DNA of 64,000 bases, taken from positions 60,762,841-60,826,840 of the forward strand of contig OX465584.1 in the NCBI GenBank assembly GCA_950022655.1, written 5' to 3'. This DNA is from Alentia gelatinosa. Its lineage: Eukaryota; Annelida; Polychaeta; Phyllodocida; Polynoidae. The position numbers and the translations under genes are program-made. How positions within the stretch are numbered: position 1 is the stretch's first letter; every line of letters starts with the position of its first letter. The notes under the pieces are model-generated. The model saw only the letters and a program-made list of their open reading frames with translations. It searched no databases and was not told the origin of the DNA. This document shows positions 1-9,591 of the stretch, piece after piece.

Positions 1-199
1 TATTTCCAGCTGGGTACAAAGTTTCACAGATTGGGTTGTTCTACAGTCTCAGGGTAACATGGCGGATTCAATTCACATAGGAAGACCTAACAGGTACATA
101 GTCTCACCCCTACACCCCTACACCGGGTACACAGGGTGCACAGGGTACACAGTCGCCGACTCAGGGTACTTCCCTGTGTGAATAGGTGTTATTTGGAAC

Positions 200-474
200 A
201 ACTGAGACTCACAGATTGGGGGAGAATGTGTGAAATACATTTGTCTTACCAAAATGCCCCTCTAAATTTTAAACCTGTTTAGATTCAAAATCTTATGAGA
301 TTTGTTCCTTGTTATGGGTGATTGTCGCCAACAATTGCAAGGGAAAAAGTTGTCTCAGCAAAATGGAACCCTGTCATTCACACGAGGAGATTGGGTTCCA
401 GTACCGAATCTCAACAGGATTTGTCTCAGACAAACGGCCTGTGAGGTATGTGAATCTCACCTTGTGAATCCCGC
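200..474. repeat. dispersed repeat, family F-a
   Basis: The sequence around the phrase about ATTTGTCTYACCAAMATGCC and the following TCTCATGAGATT-type segment recurs at 49420-49640 in the same orientation and at about 50420-50735 in the opposite orientation. It carries no credible coding frame. The boundaries are approximate because only internal similarity was seen, not clear termini. Confidence 0.45.
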
Positions 475-950
475 TTAAAGACAAATGCCGGTAGGTATCG
501 CAATACCCTCTATATCTATACTCAGAACTAAAGTTTAAACAGGTGCTACCATCTGATTTCATGAAAATATTGCAGTTTTCCATAGACACCAATACTTAAG
601 CACTTACCTTCTCCAGATGGCCTTCCCATAGAAGTTAGCATGGTGACGTAGTATTTGTCTAGCATTTCCCATTTGTATATGTTCCCAACTATCAGAATCC
701 AGAATTATTTGAAGATAGCAATAGAACGTCAGAGTCATCTAGCCACGAAGTCAAAATATTGCCGTTTTCCATAGACACCAACAGTTAAGCACTTATCATT
801 TCAGATAAAATCCCCATAGAAGTTAGCATGGTGACATGCCTTTTTCATTACATTTTCTATTTGCTGATATATGAAACTTATATCATACAGAGTTATTTGC
901 GAAAATCAATAGAATTTGGAAATCACCCAAGTACCAGCATTTGTCTTTAT
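475..950 (+). mobile_element. MITE family F-b, copy 1 (about 480 bp, TTAAAGACAAATG ends)
   Basis: The copy begins TTAAAGACAAATGCCGG and ends CCAGCATTTGTCTTTA, so the ends are inverted repeats of each other. The same body recurs at 11524-11990 in reverse orientation and at 17637-18130 forward. Internally it holds two related segments, each with 'catagacaccaa', 'ttaagcactta' and 'agttagcatggtgac', which suggests an old internal duplication. There is no transposase frame, so it is non-autonomous. The TTAA-like ends hint at a TTAA-targeting transposase, but this is inference. Confidence 0.6.
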
Positions 951-2440
951 CAAACCCGGGAAATGTTGGCACCCTTGAGGCAGACATTGCGACATAGTGC
1001 TGCAGCAACGCGCTCGGTGGCCCTCACATGGTGCGAAAACAATATATTTATCAATACTTGCTCTTCAACTGGTTCTCCTCAAGCGACCGATCATCACATC
1101 TCCTATTAAGATATACCTCTGGAAAGCTGAGATTCAGGGCTTTCCTGTGGATATAAATATAGGAGTAATGGGGCAATATATTTTTGGAAATTTTGACTTT
1201 ATTTAAGAAGGTTTGGCCTGAGTCTATACCATGCTCAATACCCCCTGCTCTGTCAGACACAGTGTTTAGTTCAACCATTTGCTGAGTTCTTCTGTCACTA
1301 TAAGTGATTTTAGCCAATCACAGGACATATTGGGCTTCATTTTAGTGCTAGCACAAAATTTCTATGACCAGAACAACTTGATCAAGCACCAATTTGAATA
1401 AAAGAAAAGTTCTTTTCACAAAAATGAATGAATCAAACAAGTTTATGCCTAGGCCATTAGAAAGAGCATACCTAGAGGATTAATTCGATGTATGATATGC
1501 CATAGCTTGATAGATGTAAATGACCAGCATCTTGAAATAACTACACTGAAAAACTGAATTTATCAATTCTTTAAACCATCTGAAGACTTCAGGCTCAAGA
1601 TAAATTATGCAAATTAGCTGTCCAAATTCCTATTTACAAGTCAAAGATATGCTTTGCCTTGCATCACATGATCTAGATTAGAGAGAGTATTATTTGTGTG
1701 TTCTTTTGCAAATCTATGCATCATTATTACAGATTTCCCTATTAATATCCAAATTAACTATGCTGTCCTCAATATATATGAAAATAAATATCTCCATTGG
1801 ATTCAGCATGTGTGTACACATACCCCTGTATGCTAAATATTATGTCCCTATCATCAATATCTAGAGAGTTACTGTAATAAATCTGTTCAACTGTGCTCAT
1901 CATTATCTGGTGTCATGCCCTGTACTGTTTTCTATATACCTTCCTCAAATTCAATCTTAATCTGACTAGACTTTCTTCATTGATTCTTGAACTACTTGGC
2001 CAATTTTTAAGATGCGAATTCTTTTGCATACATTATTCTAATTGTAGATATGAAATTCAATTTTTCATTCTCGTAGCTACAGTACTGGGTTTCTCTCTTC
2101 GGCACTCAATCGTATCAAATCGTCCAGCATTTCTCACGTTCCTAATTACATGGGAGTTCCACATCATGTAAATTCTAAACGAAACGCAATGAACTGGAAT
2201 CTTTGCCGGGGCCTGATTAAACCACATTCATTCAGTTCTCCACTTGAGAGTACGTTCTTCCGATGCTATTTCGTCCCACCACAAGGAATTCAACCAGCAC
2301 TTCAGTCCAAGCTTGGCCAAGTAAAAATCCACTTATATTCTGAAATGCCCCAAGAGCCCAAAATTACCAGCAATGTTTCCTACCTCGATCTTCCTCCATT
2401 CTCCCTGTCTTATGTATGGAGGGCATGTCCATTACATCAT
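951..2440. other. AT-rich intergenic sequence
   Basis: No repeat, RNA gene or supported coding frame was recognised here. The longest open frames (about 90-108 codons) have no ordered composition, no domain motif and overlap each other on both strands, as expected by chance. Confidence 0.4.
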
Positions 2441-2640
2441 AAAGCCTGTTTCCATTGGCCGACGAAAATGGTGTAGATTTTTTGTGTTCTCCTAATAGCC
2501 CATTTCCATTGGCCATCATCGATATACAGTCAGGCACCACCGACGGACCTTTAGCACTGCTTGTACAAAATGTGAATGGGCTATTAGGAGAACACAAAAA
2601 AATCTACATTATTTTTGTCGTCCAATGGAAATGGGCCTTT
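2441..2640. mobile_element. palindromic MITE family F-c, copy 1 (GTTTCCATTGGCCGA ends)
   Basis: A 200-bp fold-back unit. The left arm runs AAAGCCTGTTTCCATTGGCC and on through 'gtagattttttgtgttctcctaatag'. The right arm is its reverse complement, ending CCAATGGAAATGGGCCTTT. The loop is about 60 bp. Related copies or fragments lie near 3435-3730, 21111-21256, 45590-45613 and at both ends of 61577-62373. No coding capacity. Confidence 0.75.
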
Positions 2641-2788
2641 AGTAACTATATTGATGGAATCCATGGAATTACCAGAGAATGGTCTCCAAATCAAATCTGA
2701 CGATACAGGCCATAGAATCAACCACTCCCTGCTTCGATGAAATGATCAGAACATTAGACCATGCCAAGAAGGAAGTATTCGTTCTTCA

Positions 2789-3287
2789 GGTCCCGTTTTA
2801 TGATCTAGGATCGTACATGAAGGCCCTCTTATGTATGCTATAGAGACCCAGGGACGATGTGGGCCAACTTAATTCAACACTTATGGACGATCTTATGGAC
2901 GGCTAATACTGTCTTAGCGAACAGACGTAAAACTTATCAAACGATAACCCTTGTACGAGGTACATAAAAGGGTCATCACGTACGAGAAATTATCAAATGA
3001 TAACCCTTGTACGAGGTACATAAAAGGGTCATCACGTACGAGAAATTATCAAACGATAACCCTTGTACGAGGTACATAAAAGGGTCATCACGTACGAGAA
3101 ATTATCAAACGATAACCCTTGTACGAGGTACATAAAAGGGTCATCACGTACGAGAAATTATCAAACGATAACCGTTGCACGAGGTACATAAAAGGGTCAT
3201 CACATACGAGAAATTATCAAACGATAACCCTTGTACGAGGTACATAAAAGGGTCATCACGTACGACCCTTGATTATTCAATGGGCCC
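2789..3287. mobile_element. MITE family F-d, copy 1, carrying a 56-bp tandem array
   Basis: Left end GGTCCCGTTTTATGATCTAGG, right end 'ttgattattcaatgggccc', which is its imperfect reverse complement. A body with 'gacccagggacgatgtgggcc' and 'ttcaacacttatgga' is shared with 19859-20883 and 58089-58295. In this copy the right half has expanded into a tandem array (see 2934-3266). No open reading frame of note. Confidence 0.65.
2934..3266. repeat. 56-bp tandem repeat, about six copies
   Basis: The phrase GATAACCCTTGTACGAGG starts at 2943, 2999, 3055, 3111, 3167 and 3223, an exact 56-bp period. Units are nearly identical; the fifth has small changes ('accgttgcacg'). Each unit contains the inverted pair ACCCTT ... 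AAGGGT around 'gtacgaggtac', so each can form a small hairpin. The other copies of the parent MITE have only one unit, so this is a local expansion. Confidence 0.9.
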
Positions 3288-4078
3288 TGCTGAGGTCTTA
3301 CAGAATGATTTTAAGGTAGCTATGTGAAATGAATCTAGTTGTGTGGACTATGTTATGTATGGGAGCAATAGGTCGTATTGCTTGGCTTTCTTATCGTTTG
3401 GTTTTAAACACTGATCTGTGCATGAATTGCCCCAAGACTTTTTCCATTTACCGATGAAGACGGTACCGATTATCTTTAGTTACCTTTAAGGCTGGACCGA
3501 CGGTAGCGGATTCCGTAGCCAGACAATCGCCGATTATTATCGGATGCCCTAGAATTTCTCAAATCTTTGAAAATGGTCATTTATTAAACTATTATTATCA
3601 GAATTAAATGAATTACAATACGTGAGCTTCCTCTTAAGGGCCTAGGTACAATTGATCGGGTGAGAAATCGGCCTGGTGGATTGTGCCCTTAAAGGTCTGT
3701 CGGTTTAAAACCTCGTTTCCGTTGGCCGATTATTGTCCACTGATCTGCAGCCAGGAGCCAGCGATGAAAGATAAGTGAATGGAAACAGCCAGGGATTTGA
3801 ATTGTTGACCGACTTATTTGGCTAACATTAAGCAACCAGTGTTTAAAGTCCTGGGGCTATAATAGTCTGGTAAGAAACTTAAGAAGTAAACTAGAACACT
3901 TGAGGTATAGTTACAAGGTCTAGAGCAGATTGCTTTATCACATATAAATCATTCACTGATCTACAGATAGGAGGTGGCAGTACAAACAGTAAACCTTGCC
4001 CTACTATACAGCCATTGGCTCACTGACTGACCAATCAGAATAGAGTACCAACTGACCAATGATAACCTGTGGCCAGGT
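3288..4078. other. intergenic sequence with decayed F-c fragments
   Basis: Two pieces resemble family F-c: 'tttttccatttaccgatgaa' near 3439 and 'cgtttccgttggccgatta' near 3715, with 'aatggaaacagcc' near 3779. The rest shows nothing recognisable. Confidence 0.4.
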
Positions 4079-4303
4079 CACCCCTCTCATAAGATCTCAC
4101 ACTCTCTAAGTCGTATTCTGTACTCTCACTACGCTCTATGAAGACGAACTAGGCTTAGAGCCTTGAGAATCCTCTGACCTGCCTCCCATGCTAAAGACGT
4201 ATATCACCAAAGATTCCTATAATTTCAATAATGCCACCTAGCGGGAATAATGTATGCCAGTGGATTCTCAAGGCTCTAAGCCTAGTTCGTTAAAAATTCG
4301 TCT
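4079..4303. mobile_element. MITE family F-e (CACCCCTCTCATAAG), copy 1, truncated on the right
   Basis: It starts CACCCCTCTCATAAGATC and runs through 'gaactaggcttagagcctt' and 'aaggctctaagcctagttcg'. Complete copies at 21719-22012 and 46079-46388 end in the reverse complement GATCTTATGAGAGGGGTG. Here that final arm (about 75 bp) is missing and the Ngaro element starts within about 14 bp. The lost arm is not found after the Ngaro element at 9913, so the junction involved a deletion or the element landed beside an already truncated copy. Confidence 0.8.
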
Positions 4304-4316
4304 GCGAATAGATATT

Positions 4317-4467
4317 GTGTGGTCCCACCGGTTGGGTGGGACTGGTCACTGCTGACGTCTGGTGGACAGATCTCACACCAATCTCACCTCACACCTCATC
4401 TGGCGCACACAGACCGCCTGCGCCCCATTCCTTCACCAAACCTCTCACCACACACATCGTTTCATTT
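4317..4467 (+). repeat. split direct repeat A1 of the Ngaro element
   Basis: GTGTGGTCCCACCGGTTGGG opens the repeat, with a short palindrome around ACCGGT (GGTCCCACC ... GGGTGGGAC). It matches 9396-9546 except for one base (ggtCact here, ggtAact there). It probably contains the promoter or recombination site, by analogy with other Ngaro elements. Confidence 0.9.
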
Positions 4468-4558
4468 TACCCTCACCCCTGTTTGGCAACTCATTCATCT
4501 ACACCTGCGGTACTTTACGACCAACTTACAAGAACAAAGTACAAGAACGGCCGTTATT

Positions 4559-5686
4559 ATGGCCCCACAGACAAGAGGAAAAACGAGAAGTGAGAGGAAT
4601 GAGAGACTGGAGAGAGAGAGGGAAGAATCTGAGGACGGGTCCCAGAGCGAAGCCGAGAACGAAGTGGTCTTCAAATACGACCGGTCGGGTTACGAAACCG
4701 TCGACGAGGCAAGTACCTGTAGCTCTCGGTCAAGTAAAAGGGTGGACCGTCTGGAGGACGATGTCCGCGGGCTCGGCCGAAAAATGGACCTCCTCCTCAA
4801 ATCCAACATGGACCGCCGGCGGTCCCCACCGACGAGAAGACGCCATGACACCCGCACCGACTGGGGGACCCCGGCGCGCACTCCACGACGAGAACCCTCA
4901 GAGGCGGGACGATACCACCCTACAGACCAGGTTATGCCTCCCCCGCGGCAATTACGTAGGCAACAGGATTACGACGGGTATCTGGAGGACGAATTTGCCA
5001 GAGAGTTTATGCGACCTCTCCGGTCCGAAGGTAAGGTCGCACTCTCTTCAGATATATTTATCGACCGTTACATTCCCAAGCCCTTCATGTATCTCGACCG
5101 GGAGGGGGTGGACAGCCTCAAGCAAAAACTGGAAGCACGCAAGGATATTACTATGAGCACTTATATGTCTGGTTAGAGCCGGTCGGATCTCTACAATAAC
5201 CCCCATATACTCGAGCATCTCCAGGGTGTCGTAGACGACGCCATGGTGCGACCATGGCCCTCGGTCAGGAGATTCTCGCAACACATTTTCGACCAAATAG
5301 AAAAGGGAAAGATATCGTGGTCGGACTGGCATGTGATCCAACACGAGCGAGTTCGATTATGCCTCATGGACCGTGCCCCGGTACACACTGGGTCAAGTAG
5401 GCAGGCAGCTGTCGCTCCCCCAAGAAGTGCGACAAACAACACAAACTCAAGGACCGGCCCGCGCGGTCGTGAAATTGCGTGTAGGGATTTCAATGCTACT
5501 AAGGGCTGCAGCTACCGAGGAGACCACGAGGAGGGTGGAATTACATGTGTTCACGCTTGCTCCTACTGCTACGGGCGTACGGGGAACTTCTACAACGGGC
5601 ACAACATGGCCGTGTGCGACAGGCTGGACCGTGATAGGAGGCAGGGAGACCAATACAGTCGTACGGCAGCAAAAAACAGGCAGTAG
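4559..5686 (+). pseudogene. gag: Gag-like ORF1 of the Ngaro element, interrupted by one in-frame stop
   Basis: The first ATG is at 4559 (ttATGGCCCCACAG). The frame runs for 375 codons to 5686 but is cut by an amber codon at 5174-5176, after 'MSTYMSG'. The same frame stays open on both sides, so one point change explains the break. Residues 1-55 are rich in Arg and Glu. Residues about 45-90 look like a short coiled coil with an SSKRVDRLEDDVRGL heptad pattern, followed by an Arg/Pro-rich stretch. The C-terminal third, beyond the stop, has a Cys/His cluster (CRDFNATKGC, then H, CVHACSYC and NGHNMAVC at about 5480-5620), a likely zinc-binding RNA-interaction module found in Gag-like proteins of YR retroelements. 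The expected role is packaging of the element RNA. Readthrough instead of mutation cannot be excluded. Confidence 0.75.
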
Positions 5687-5703
5687 GCGTCTCCGGCAAC
5701 CCG

Positions 5704-7782
5704 TTGCTAGAGACGCCTGTGTACACCGAGCTGACGCGGGAAGGAGGTGTAACATCGGGGAGGAGAGCACCAGCGGCAACCGCTGCTGGTCAACGCCGGG
5801 ATCTACACTACGAGACGGGCAAGCCGGAGACTCCGCTCGGAGAGCGAATACAAGATGGCGGCGCCCTATGGTCAACCGGAACTGGCACCAGCAACGCGCA
5901 GCAGCAACGGCCTGCGAGCAACAAGCTTCAGACATTCCAAGATGGCGGAACTTCCGGTCTGCTCGATCGGAGTTCGATTCGCCACGGTTTTCAGGCTCCT
6001 ACGAAATATATAGTGCCCGCCAGACGCCGTAATGAAGAGGATCGATGTAAAACGATACGGCCGCACAGGGAAAAGTCAGTGGAGACATGTGACTGGCGTA
6101 GGAAGTGCGCTAGCACTCAAAATGAACACTCCGACTTGACCGCCGCAGCAAAGGGAGGGGGCGTGGCCGCCGTTCAACAACAAGCGAGTGCAGGTAACGA
6201 CCCCGACTTCAAAGCTATACGCCATATATGTGAAAATAATATTGTTGATCACGAAATTGACATGGCCCCTCAGGCGTTTAAATATCACAGGGAAATTCAC
6301 TGGCCGAGCATGTCTGTGTCCGCTGCCTCGACTGACTCGGTCGAGCTGGCACACATCTATGACACTGTCCGAGCGAGTGGACTCCCCAACAGCATCTGCT
6401 GCAAGGTTGCTCTCCCCACAGCCCTCAATCTTGCCGCATGGAATAAAATATTATGTATTGACGGGGTGGACCCAGAACTCTACGACCTCATTGCGTATGG
6501 TTTCCCCCTGGGGTATATGGGACCGGTGAGCGACAGTGTGGGAACGCCTAACCACACTAGCGCGACCGACTACCCACAGGCTATTGACTCATTTATATCG
6601 AAGGAACTCAGCCTCGGAGGCCTGGTCGGCCCCTACGACTGTCCCCCGTTTTCCCCCTGGTGCCATGTCGCTCCGCTCATGTCACGGCCCAAGAGGGACT
6701 CGGAGGAACGAAGTGTCATATCGGACCTCACGTTCCCCTACGACAACTCAGTCAATGCCTACGTTGTTAAAAACTCCCTATTTGGAAATGTGCAGAACCA
6801 CGGTCTCCCCTCAATTGATTCTATAGTGGACGACCTGGTCGGGATGGGCGATGAGGTACACCTTTTCTCGACCGACGTAAGTCGTGCCTACAAAAACTTT
6901 AAATCAGATCCACTCGACTGGCCCCTCCAATGCCTCGAGTGGGGCGGAAAATTCTACCTGGAGGCGAGTATGGTGTTCGGGGCCCGATGCTCGAGCTGCC
7001 ATATGCAGCGGGTCGCGGATGCCATAGTCGCGACCCTCCGTGCCAGGGGACTCAAAGCATGGATGTATCTGGATGACATTATTGTTCTATCTCCTTCCAG
7101 AGAGCAGTCGGTCCGGGATGCAGCCGAGGTCACCAGCCTCCTGGAGGAACTAGGCCTACCGGAAGCTCCCACGAAGAGACAGGGACCGGCTCGGTCTCTC
7201 ACATGGCTCGGCATCACGATCAACGCAGAGACCAAGACCCTCTCGATACCTCAGATGAAGCTGGACGAGATACGGGAAACGGTCGCCGCCTTCCTAAAAC
7301 GCCGGTCCGTGACCAGAAAAGAAATGGAATCGTTGGTGGGTAAATTGGTTCACGTATCTAAATGTATCCGCCCAACACGCCTCTTTATCTCGAGACTGCT
7401 GGAGACCCTACGAGGCCCAAAAAAGAGGTACATCAACATTAGCAATGACGTGAGGGCCGACCTCAGATGGTTCGATGAGTTCTCAAACGCTTGGAACGGG
7501 GTAGCTCTCATCCCCCTGCCCACCCCTAATCGCACAATCGGCGTTGACGCCTGCCTCAGTGGTATAGGAGGCAACGACGAGAAATGGGCTTACGCCGGTC
7601 AGGTTGCCCCGGTCGAGGATGGAGCGGTAAACATCACCGAGCTGGAGGCAGCCAATGTCGTCGTAGCACTCCAGACATTCATCCGAGAATCTGACAGAGG
7701 GGGCATATCCGTATTATGTGCGACAATCTCCCAGCTGTCCATGTACTACAGAACGGGAGGGGTCACAACAAGGTCCTTTTAG
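5704..7782 (+). CDS. RT-RH: reverse transcriptase and N-terminal RNase H of the Ngaro element (ORF2)
   Basis: The 692-codon frame opens about 18 bp after gag. It has no ATG near its start (opening TTG at 5704; the first internal Met is in IDMAPQAF near 6259), so the real start, or a fusion with Gag, is unresolved. The RT core runs from about residue 320 to 560: SVISDLTFPYDNS, motif A STDVSRAYKNF with catalytic Asp near residue 391, and the YLDD box at residues 455-458. RNase H begins at GVDACLSGIGG (first Asp) and ITELEAANV (Glu). The frame then slips: the third Asp box and the C-terminal part are found in frame +3 from about 7716. The first 180 residues are low-complexity and of uncertain reality. 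The product would copy element RNA into DNA and degrade the RNA strand. Confidence 0.85.
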   Translation: MLETPVYTELTREGGVTSGRRAPAATAAGQRRDLHYETGKPETPLGERIQDGGALWSTGTGTSNAQQQRPASNKLQTFQDGGTSGLLDRSSIRHGFQAPTKYIVPARRRNEEDRCKTIRPHREKSVETCDWRRKCASTQNEHSDLTAAAKGGGVAAVQQQASAGNDPDFKAIRHICENNIVDHEIDMAPQAFKYHREIHWPSMSVSAASTDSVELAHIYDTVRASGLPNSICCKVALPTALNLAAWNKILCIDGVDPELYDLIAYGFPLGYMGPVSDSVGTPNHTSATDYPQAIDSFISKELSLGGLVGPYDCPPFSPWCHVAPLMSRPKRDSEERSVISDLTFPYDNSVNAYVVKNSLFGNVQNHGLPSIDSIVDDLVGMGDEVHLFSTDVSRAYKNFKSDPLDWPLQCLEWGGKFYLEASMVFGARCSSCHMQRVADAIVATLRARGLKAWMYLDDIIVLSPSREQSVRDAAEVTSLLEELGLPEAPTKRQGPARSLTWLGITINAETKTLSIPQMKLDEIRETVAAFLKRRSVTRKEMESLVGKLVHVSKCIRPTRLFISRLLETLRGPKKRYINISNDVRADLRWFDEFSNAWNGVALIPLPTPNRTIGVDACLSGIGGNDEKWAYAGQVAPVEDGAVNITELEAANVVVALQTFIRESDRGGISVLCATISQLSMYYRTGGVTTRSF

Positions 7783-7985
7783 ACTGTGCCAGGGCCGCCT
7801 GGATGGTACAGGCCCTCTTTCAGTGTGAAATATCCTATGTACACATACCAGGTGTTGACAATGTGGTGCCTGACAACCTCAGTCGAGCACATCTCAATAA
7901 CAAATATTTCAATGACGCATGTAACGATGTACGACGATTCAACCTTACCCTTGTCGACCCATGTACGGACTTCCTCAACAACGTA
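7695..7985 (+). pseudogene. C-terminal part of the Ngaro RNase H in a shifted frame
   Basis: Frame +3 is open from 7695 and reads MCDNLPAVHVLQNGRG from 7716, then a helix-rich stretch and VDNVVPDNLSRAHL. CDN and PDNLSR are the third and fourth acidic boxes of YR-element RNase H, whose first two boxes are in the preceding frame. The break therefore lies between about 7695 and 7720 and is a -1 shift relative to ORF2. The frame stays open to 8960, but beyond about 7985 it only shadows the recombinase gene. A single-base indel is the simplest cause; programmed frameshifting is less likely because the site splits a catalytic domain. Confidence 0.75.
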
Positions 7986-9105
7986 CGTCCATTTGTATTA
8001 TCCAGATCAGGCGTACCTATCACTGCAGCGAAGGGCGGCGGCACGAGAGCAGGCCTCACGCGCCCCTGGGACCATGCTGGCTCACCGGACCTCGGTCGAG
8101 ACATACATAGCGTTTTGCAGGAGGGTGGGGGACCATCACCTACGACCACGCCCCCAGACGATATCAGCATTCGCCGAGTACCTAGCCCAAGGGGATCCGT
8201 CGCCCGCTACGGTAAGGAACCACGTCGCAAGGGTACGACAGCATCTCAAAAGAGTGGGCGTGGCACTGTCGCCAGCCGCGTCCGCACGGCTGACCATGAC
8301 ACTCGAGGGCATCGACCGTACCACCCCCTACCGTCCTCGTCAGCGGCCCCCGATCCCCGTGGACACCTTCAGGGAAGCGGTGGAGGCATTGCCCCGCGAC
8401 CGAGACGGGATGACGGTCAAGACGGCCGTGCTCCTCATATTCTACGGCGCCCTACGACGCTCCGAGGTAGCGCCTCCGTCGGTCGCGGCTTTCGACCCCA
8501 GGAAACACCTCACCCGTGGGGACGTGAGCTACCACGAGGGCGCACTACGGCTAAAAATAAAACACGCGAAAAACGCCCAGAAATACGACCAGCAACAGGA
8601 CCGTCTGATAATGCCCGCCCCCGACGGCAACATGTGCCCGTGCACGGCCGTGGCCGCTACGGTCACACGAAACCCACAGTGTTCAGAGGACGACCCACTG
8701 CTGGTTTTTCACGCCTCCAGACGCCCGATGCCGGCTACATACGTCGCGAAACAGTGGGCGGTGGCCGTGAGGGCAGCGGGGGCCGACCCCGCCCGCTACC
8801 CCCTACACTCCATAAGGAAGGCAGCCGCCACGGAGGCATTCAGAGCAGGGCACTCCGAACTAGACATCCAGAGGTTCGGGCACTGGACGTCGGACGCCTA
8901 CAAAGATTACATACAGACGTCCACCGCGAGACTTCCCTGGTACGGGCAATCACTAAATAATATGCCCCAACGGACTCACCTAGCAATCTCTTACTATTAT
9001 AATCTTAATAACTATTTTATATTTACCTTTACCACACCCCATCATCTCAACCCATTAATGGCATTCTTGGCGTTATATATATTTTACAAATATTACATGT
9101 ATTAA
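7861..9105 (+). CDS. YR: tyrosine recombinase of the Ngaro element (ORF3)
   Basis: The open frame begins at 7786 with GTG; the in-frame ATGs at 7861, 7912 and 7927 are more likely starts. The first part overlaps the RNase H C-terminus in another frame. Counting from 7786, an N-terminal SAM-like helical region (VETYIAFCRRVG ... TVRNHVARVRQHL) precedes the catalytic domain. The tetrad is complete: Arg224 in GALRRSEV, His341 and Arg344 in HSIRK, His366-Trp367 in GHW, and the nucleophile Tyr375 in YKDYI, nine residues after His366 as in the family. The enzyme would recombine circular element DNA with the chromosome. The last ~50 residues, after SLNNMPQ, are AT-biased and run 37 bp into the B1 repeat, so the coding end may differ in relatives. 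The domain itself looks intact. Confidence 0.9.
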   Translation: MWCLTTSVEHISITNISMTHVTMYDDSTLPLSTHVRTSSTTYVHLYYPDQAYLSLQRRAAAREQASRAPGTMLAHRTSVETYIAFCRRVGDHHLRPRPQTISAFAEYLAQGDPSPATVRNHVARVRQHLKRVGVALSPAASARLTMTLEGIDRTTPYRPRQRPPIPVDTFREAVEALPRDRDGMTVKTAVLLIFYGALRRSEVAPPSVAAFDPRKHLTRGDVSYHEGALRLKIKHAKNAQKYDQQQDRLIMPAPDGNMCPCTAVAATVTRNPQCSEDDPLLVFHASRRPMPATYVAKQWAVAVRAAGADPARYPLHSIRKAAATEAFRAGHSELDIQRFGHWTSDAYKDYIQTSTARLPWYGQSLNNMPQRTHLAISYYYNLNNYFIFTFTTPHHLNPLMAFLALYIFYKYYMY

Positions 9106-9395
9106 CATCATCATATTTTATACAAATATTTATGTTATTAACTCTTTTATCATAAATACTCGTTGTACTTCAACTCAAATACAACTTATATCTACTCTTA
9201 TCAAATGTATTAACTCAACCAACTCTTATACTTCACCTACTATTTATTACCAATTCACACATTGCATAAACAATGTATTATTTATGTATTAATTCATTTT
9301 ATTTATATAATCAATCATTTATCATCTTACAATAATAATAAATTATTTATTCCCAAGTTTGCCTCGTCATCTTCTCTGTCCCTAGCTCAGCAGTG
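9069..9395 (+). repeat. split direct repeat B1 of the Ngaro element
   Basis: AT-rich repeat beginning GGCGTTATATATATTTTAC and ending CTAGCTCAGCAGTG. It matches 9592-9912 except for a 6-bp gap near 9170 and a T/C change near 9275. It overlaps the end of the recombinase frame. Confidence 0.9.
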
Positions 9396-9546
9396 GTGTG
9401 GTCCCACCGGTTGGGTGGGACTGGTAACTGCTGACGTCTGGTGGACAGATCTCACACCAATCTCACCTCACACCTCATCTGGCGCACACAGACCGCCTGC
9501 GCCCCATTCCTTCACCAAACCTCTCACCACACACATCGTTTCATTT
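9396..9546 (+). repeat. split direct repeat A2 of the Ngaro element
   Basis: Second copy of the 151-bp A repeat, directly abutting B1, followed by about 45 bp of unique sequence before B2. Together with A1 at 4317 it defines the A1-B1-A2-B2 arrangement. Confidence 0.9.
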
Positions 9547-9591
9547 CCCACCCACCCACAACCTATTTTATATATATTCCTACACTAGTAG

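Noticed and set aside
7716..8960. A 414-residue Arg/Gly-rich protein in frame +3
   Set aside because: Only the first ~90 codons carry RNase H motifs; the rest shadows the recombinase gene in another frame.
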